Shown in pieces: positions 61,458 to 64,000 of a stretch of DNA of 64,000 nucleotides; the first letter of the stretch is position 1, and each line of letters starts with the position of its first letter. The stretch is from Bradyrhizobium xenonodulans. GTDB lineage: Bacteria; Pseudomonadota; Alphaproteobacteria; Rhizobiales; Xanthobacteraceae. Location: assembly GCF_027594865.1 (NCBI RefSeq), contig NZ_CP089391.1, forward strand, positions 1,022,501 through 1,086,500, written 5' to 3'. The position numbers and the translations under genes were made by a program. The notes under the pieces were generated by a model that was not told the origin of the DNA, did not search any database, and saw only the letters and a list, made by a program, of their open reading frames with translations.

Positions 61458-61784
61458 CTACTTTCTCCACCTCTCCGCAAACCGGTGCAGCGGCATGAAC
61501 TTCTCGCACAGCTCGCGTCCCAGCGCCGTCAGGCCATAACCTCCGCCGTCACCCAGCTCCACGAATCCGGCCTCGCGCAGCTCCGTCAGCCGCGCTTGCA
61601 GCACCGTCGGCGAAGCCTCATCGCAGGCCGTGCGCAGTGCGCGCGAGGTGAGGGGGCTCCCGCGCAATTCCCACAGGATGCGCAGGCTCCAGCGCCGGCC
61701 GAGCAGGTCGAGCAGCGCCATGACCGGCCGCCCGGTGCGCGAGCCGCGGACGCTTCGTGATCCGGAACCGGCCTGTTTCGCCAT
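61458..61784 (-). CDS. HxlR-family winged-helix regulator
   Basis: 108 aa. The family core is MALLDLLGRRWSLRILWELRGSPLTSRALRTAC (residues about 22-54), then SPTVLQARLTELREAGFVEL and LTALGRELCEKF. It lacks the usual N-terminal sensing cysteine of redox HxlR proteins (its one Cys pair lies at C54 and near the C-terminus), so the signal is unknown. It is divergent from a CMD-family gene and two palindromes lie between them. Confidence 0.88.
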   Translation of the reverse strand: MAKQAGSGSRSVRGSRTGRPVMALLDLLGRRWSLRILWELRGSPLTSRALRTACDEASPTVLQARLTELREAGFVELGDGGGYGLTALGRELCEKFMPLHRFAERWRK

Positions 61785-61806
61785 CGCTTTACCCCCCTTG
61801 CGCCAT

Positions 61807-61823
61807 GCTACAGATAATGTAGC
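61807..61823. promoter_or_regulatory. Probable HxlR operator 1
   Basis: GCTACAGATAATGTAGC: GCTAC arms exactly complementary to GTAGC around 7 bases. The same arms and spacing recur 22 bases further on. Confidence 0.75.
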
Positions 61824-61828
61824 GTATT

Positions 61829-61845
61829 GCTACGATAAATGTAGC
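61829..61845. promoter_or_regulatory. Probable HxlR operator 2
   Basis: GCTACGATAAATGTAGC, centred 22 bp from operator 1, two helical turns, so that two dimers would bind on one face of DNA. It ends 14 bases before the CMD-family start codon. Confidence 0.75.
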
Positions 61846-61859
61846 AATGGAGACGGCTC

Positions 61860-62411
61860 ATGTCCCAGGCCACACCGCGCATCGCCCCGCTCGCGCCGCC
61901 TTATCCCCCGGAGATCCAGCAACAATTCGACCGCATCATGCACGGCGCGCCGCCGATTGTGCTGTTCCGGGTGATGGCGGGCCACGCCCGCGCCTGGGAC
62001 AAGTTCCGCGCCGGCGGCCTGCTCGACCCCGGCCCGCTGTCGCTGCGTCAGCGCGAGATCGTCATCGACCGCACCTGCGCGCTGAACAAATGCGAATACG
62101 AATGGGGCGTGCACGTCGCAATTTTTGCCGGGCGTGCGAAGCTCGCGGAGAAGGAGGTGCGCGCCACCGTGCAGGGCGATGCAACGTCTTCGTGCTGGTC
62201 GCCGGCCGAGCAGGCGCTGATCGCGGCGGTGGACGCGCTGCATCACCGCGCGACGCTTGATGACGCCGAATTCGCCGCGCTTTCGGCGCATTACGACGAG
62301 GCGCAGATCCTGGAGATCATGCTGCTGTGTGGCTTCTATCGCACCGTGTCGTATCTGGCGAACGGCTTGAGGCTGCCGCTGGAGGAGAAGGCGGCGCGGT
62401 TTCCGCGATAG
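61860..62411 (+). CDS. Carboxymuconolactone decarboxylase (CMD) family protein
   Basis: 183 aa. The CMD motif is LNKCEYEWGVHVAIFAG near residues 78-94, with Cys, Glu and His but not the AhpD CxxC. The pattern CxYEWxxH is common in uncharacterised CMD proteins found next to small regulators. It is divergent from an HxlR gene with paired operators, so it is probably the regulated target. GGAGA lies 8 bases before the ATG. Substrate unknown. Confidence 0.87.
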   Translation: MSQATPRIAPLAPPYPPEIQQQFDRIMHGAPPIVLFRVMAGHARAWDKFRAGGLLDPGPLSLRQREIVIDRTCALNKCEYEWGVHVAIFAGRAKLAEKEVRATVQGDATSSCWSPAEQALIAAVDALHHRATLDDAEFAALSAHYDEAQILEIMLLCGFYRTVSYLANGLRLPLEEKAARFPR

Positions 62412-62446
62412 ATTCCCTCGCCCGCTTGCTGGGAGAGGCGAAGGAG

Positions 62447-63454
62447 CTACGCCACGCCCGCCCGCAGCAGATCGTGCAGGTGGACGATGCCCACCACCTT
62501 GTCCGCCTCGGTCACCACCAGCGTCGTGATCTTGCGCGTGTTCAGCACCTCGATCATCTCGGTCGCCAGCATCGAGGGCGGCACGGTCTTTGGTTGCCTG
62601 GTCATGATGTCGTCGACGGACGCGGTCAGCAGATCGGGACGCATGTGGCGGCGCAGATCGCCGTCGGTGATGATGCCTGCGACCCCGCCGGCATCGTCGA
62701 CGATGCAGACGCAGCCGAGACCCTTGGCCGACATCTCCATCACCGCGTCCGACATCTTGGTGCCGAGCGGCTTGAGCGGAATCTCCGCGCCGGTGCGCAT
62801 GTAGTCGCGGACGAACTTCAGCATCGCGCCCAGCTTGCCGCCGGGGTGGAAATGCGCGAATTCCAGCGCAGTGAAGCCGCGTCCCTCCAGCAGCGCGATC
62901 GCGATGGCATCGCCGATCGCGACCTGCATCATGGTCGATGTGGTCGGCGCCAGATTGTGCGGGCAGGCCTCGCGCGCCTTCGGCAGCTCGAGCACGATGT
63001 CGGCGGCCTGTCCCAGCGAGGACGAAGCGTTCGACGTCACCGCGATCATCGGGATCGCGAAGCGCGCCGAATAGTTCACCAGTGTCTTCATCTCCGGCTG
63101 CTCGCCGGACCAGGACAGCGCCATGATGACGTCGTCGGTGGTGATCATGCCGAGATCGCCATGGGCAGCTTCCGCGGTGTGGACGAAGAAGGCGGGTGTG
63201 CCGGTCGAGGCCAGGGTGGCCGCGATCTTGCGGCCCATGTGGCCCGATTTGCCGAGGCCGGTGACGATGACACGGCCCTTGGCGTTGCGGATCAGGTCGA
63301 CCGCCTTGGCGAAGGTTGCGCCCAGCGGGCCGCGCAGGGCAGCGGCGAGCGCGTTGATGCCGCCGCTCTCGGTCTCCAGCGTGCGGAGCGCGGATTCGAC
63401 GCTATCGGGGATGGGGCCGGATGATTGGGTCATCAGCGGTTTCGAGCTCGGCAT
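62447..63454 (-). CDS. kdsD: Arabinose-5-phosphate isomerase (KpsF/GutQ family)
   Basis: 335 aa (an ATG at 63433 is an alternative start). The SIS domain has VTGLGKSGHMGRKIAATLASTGTPAFFVHTAEAAHGDLG in pieces across residues 64-103. Two CBS domains follow from about 205 (PLKPLGTKMSDAVMEM..) to the end (TLVVTEADKVVGIVHLHDLL). It converts ribulose-5-phosphate to arabinose-5-phosphate, the first step of Kdo synthesis for lipopolysaccharide. Confidence 0.94.
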   Translation of the reverse strand: MPSSKPLMTQSSGPIPDSVESALRTLETESGGINALAAALRGPLGATFAKAVDLIRNAKGRVIVTGLGKSGHMGRKIAATLASTGTPAFFVHTAEAAHGDLGMITTDDVIMALSWSGEQPEMKTLVNYSARFAIPMIAVTSNASSSLGQAADIVLELPKAREACPHNLAPTTSTMMQVAIGDAIAIALLEGRGFTALEFAHFHPGGKLGAMLKFVRDYMRTGAEIPLKPLGTKMSDAVMEMSAKGLGCVCIVDDAGGVAGIITDGDLRRHMRPDLLTASVDDIMTRQPKTVPPSMLATEMIEVLNTRKITTLVVTEADKVVGIVHLHDLLRAGVA

Positions 63455-63683
63455 GTTCTGGTCCAGGGAAGGGTGGGGCGTTCGCCCGTTGGCGCCTGCT
63501 TAGCACGCCGGGGCGAACGAGGCGACGAGAGCGCCAAAACCCTCAACGGGTCATTAACCATAATTGTTTTAACTCCATTAACGATGGTTCCCGCCTCCCG
63601 GCGGAGGTCATCGTGAAAGTGTTTGATTTCGTTGGAGTTATTCCATCGTGGGGTCGTCTCCAGGCACCAGCCGGAGCAAACGC

Positions 63684-64000
63684 GTGCAATTCCTGCGCGC
63701 GGCTTTGCCATGCTTCGTGCTGATCGCCCTCGGAAGCGCGCCCGCGGCCGCCCAGAGCCTCACGCCGGACCTGTTCAATCCCAACCGCGGCGGTTTTGCT
63801 GCGCCCGACACGCTGCCGACGCGCCGTACGGCGGGCGTGCCGCAGGCTCCATCCGATGCGCTGCCGCAGCTGCCCGATCCCAGTGCCGATCCGCGCAAGC
63901 GCCAGCAGACGCCGTCAACCTCGCGCACCGGCCAACTTCCGGCCAACCAGGTCCCGACCTACGGCCTGCCCGCCGCCAACGGCGCGAGCAGCTCCGGCTA
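63684..64000 (+). CDS. N-terminal part of an exported, Pro-rich protein, cut by the window edge
   Basis: Open to the last base, at least 105 codons. I place the start at the GTG at 63684 because CGGAG lies 8 bases upstream and the protein then begins with a clean signal peptide (VQFLRAALPCFVLIALGSAPAAA-QS); a GTG at 63648 in the same frame is an alternative. The mature part is rich in Pro, Ala, Arg and Thr and seems unstructured (PDTLPTRRTAG, QLPDPSADPRKRQQT). Such a leader before an outer-membrane beta-barrel is common in Bradyrhizobiaceae next to kdsD, but the barrel is not in view. Confidence 0.7.
   Translation, partial: MQFLRAALPCFVLIALGSAPAAAQSLTPDLFNPNRGGFAAPDTLPTRRTAGVPQAPSDALPQLPDPSADPRKRQQTPSTSRTGQLPANQVPTYGLPAANGASSSG

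Noticed and set aside
63552..63585. TTAAC-rich stretch between kdsD and the last gene as CtrA sites
   Set aside because: The TTAA elements are spaced 5 or 11 bases apart, not 7.

Overview
The window is high-GC chromosomal DNA from a Rhizobiales alphaproteobacterium, most probably a Bradyrhizobium or close relative. The evidence is the EcfG/NepR/PhyR general stress locus, homospermidine synthase beside an alphaproteobacterial ornithine decarboxylase, a DUF3551 protein, many CoA-linked catabolic genes, and short interspersed inverted repeats of a kind common in that family. No rRNA, tRNA, CRISPR or phage genes were seen. One complete IS30-family insertion sequence is present.

Layout. 1-5.2 kb: a secreted hypothetical protein, then a minus-strand group of GntR regulator, PhyH-type dioxygenase, SAF-domain oxidoreductase and TRAP binding protein, with a perfect 20-bp palindrome before the regulator. 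5.3-6.7 kb: an ECF41-type sigma factor divergent from an AhpD-like protein, with matching ECF41-type promoters on both strands. 6.7-9.1 kb: two tandem alpha/beta hydrolases and an Ogt methyltransferase. 9.2-20.4 kb: an acyl-CoA catabolic cluster (two CoA ligases, thiolase, TetR regulator, SDR, enoyl-CoA hydratase, three acyl-CoA dehydrogenases), followed by a nitroreductase to 21.3 kb. 21.3-23.1 kb: ecfG-nepR divergent from phyR. 23.3-28.9 kb: small unknowns, htpG, an SGNH hydrolase and a TctC-type binding protein. 29.0-33.3 kb: a FATP-like ligase, then an overlapping ACP / adenylate-forming enzyme / SDR operon. 33.3-38.8 kb: small and membrane proteins and sodB. 38.9-45.0 kb: a split permease pair, then a metal-uptake operon behind a Zur-like box, a COG0523 GTPase and a coupled WD40 protein. 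45.1-47.8 kb: MgtC-like protein and IS30 element. 47.9-52.3 kb: homospermidine pathway genes and a long decarboxylase leader. 52.4-64 kb: M3 peptidase, DUF1007 plus NicO metal transport, thioesterase, MAPEG, hemH, SPFH/NfeD, an HxlR regulator divergent from a CMD protein, kdsD, and the start of a secreted protein cut by the window edge.

How parts connect. Stress control is the best supported theme: besides the EcfG locus, exact GGAAC-N16-CGTT promoters precede sodB and a small unknown gene. Metal homeostasis is the second: a Zur-like operator overlaps the -10 of a uptake operon, and three encoded proteins carry long His-rich tracts. Polyamine synthesis (ornithine to putrescine to homospermidine) is the third. 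Six copies of an 80-95 bp inverted repeat in two related sequence types sit between genes, three of them inside or at the edge of the acyl-CoA dehydrogenase run.
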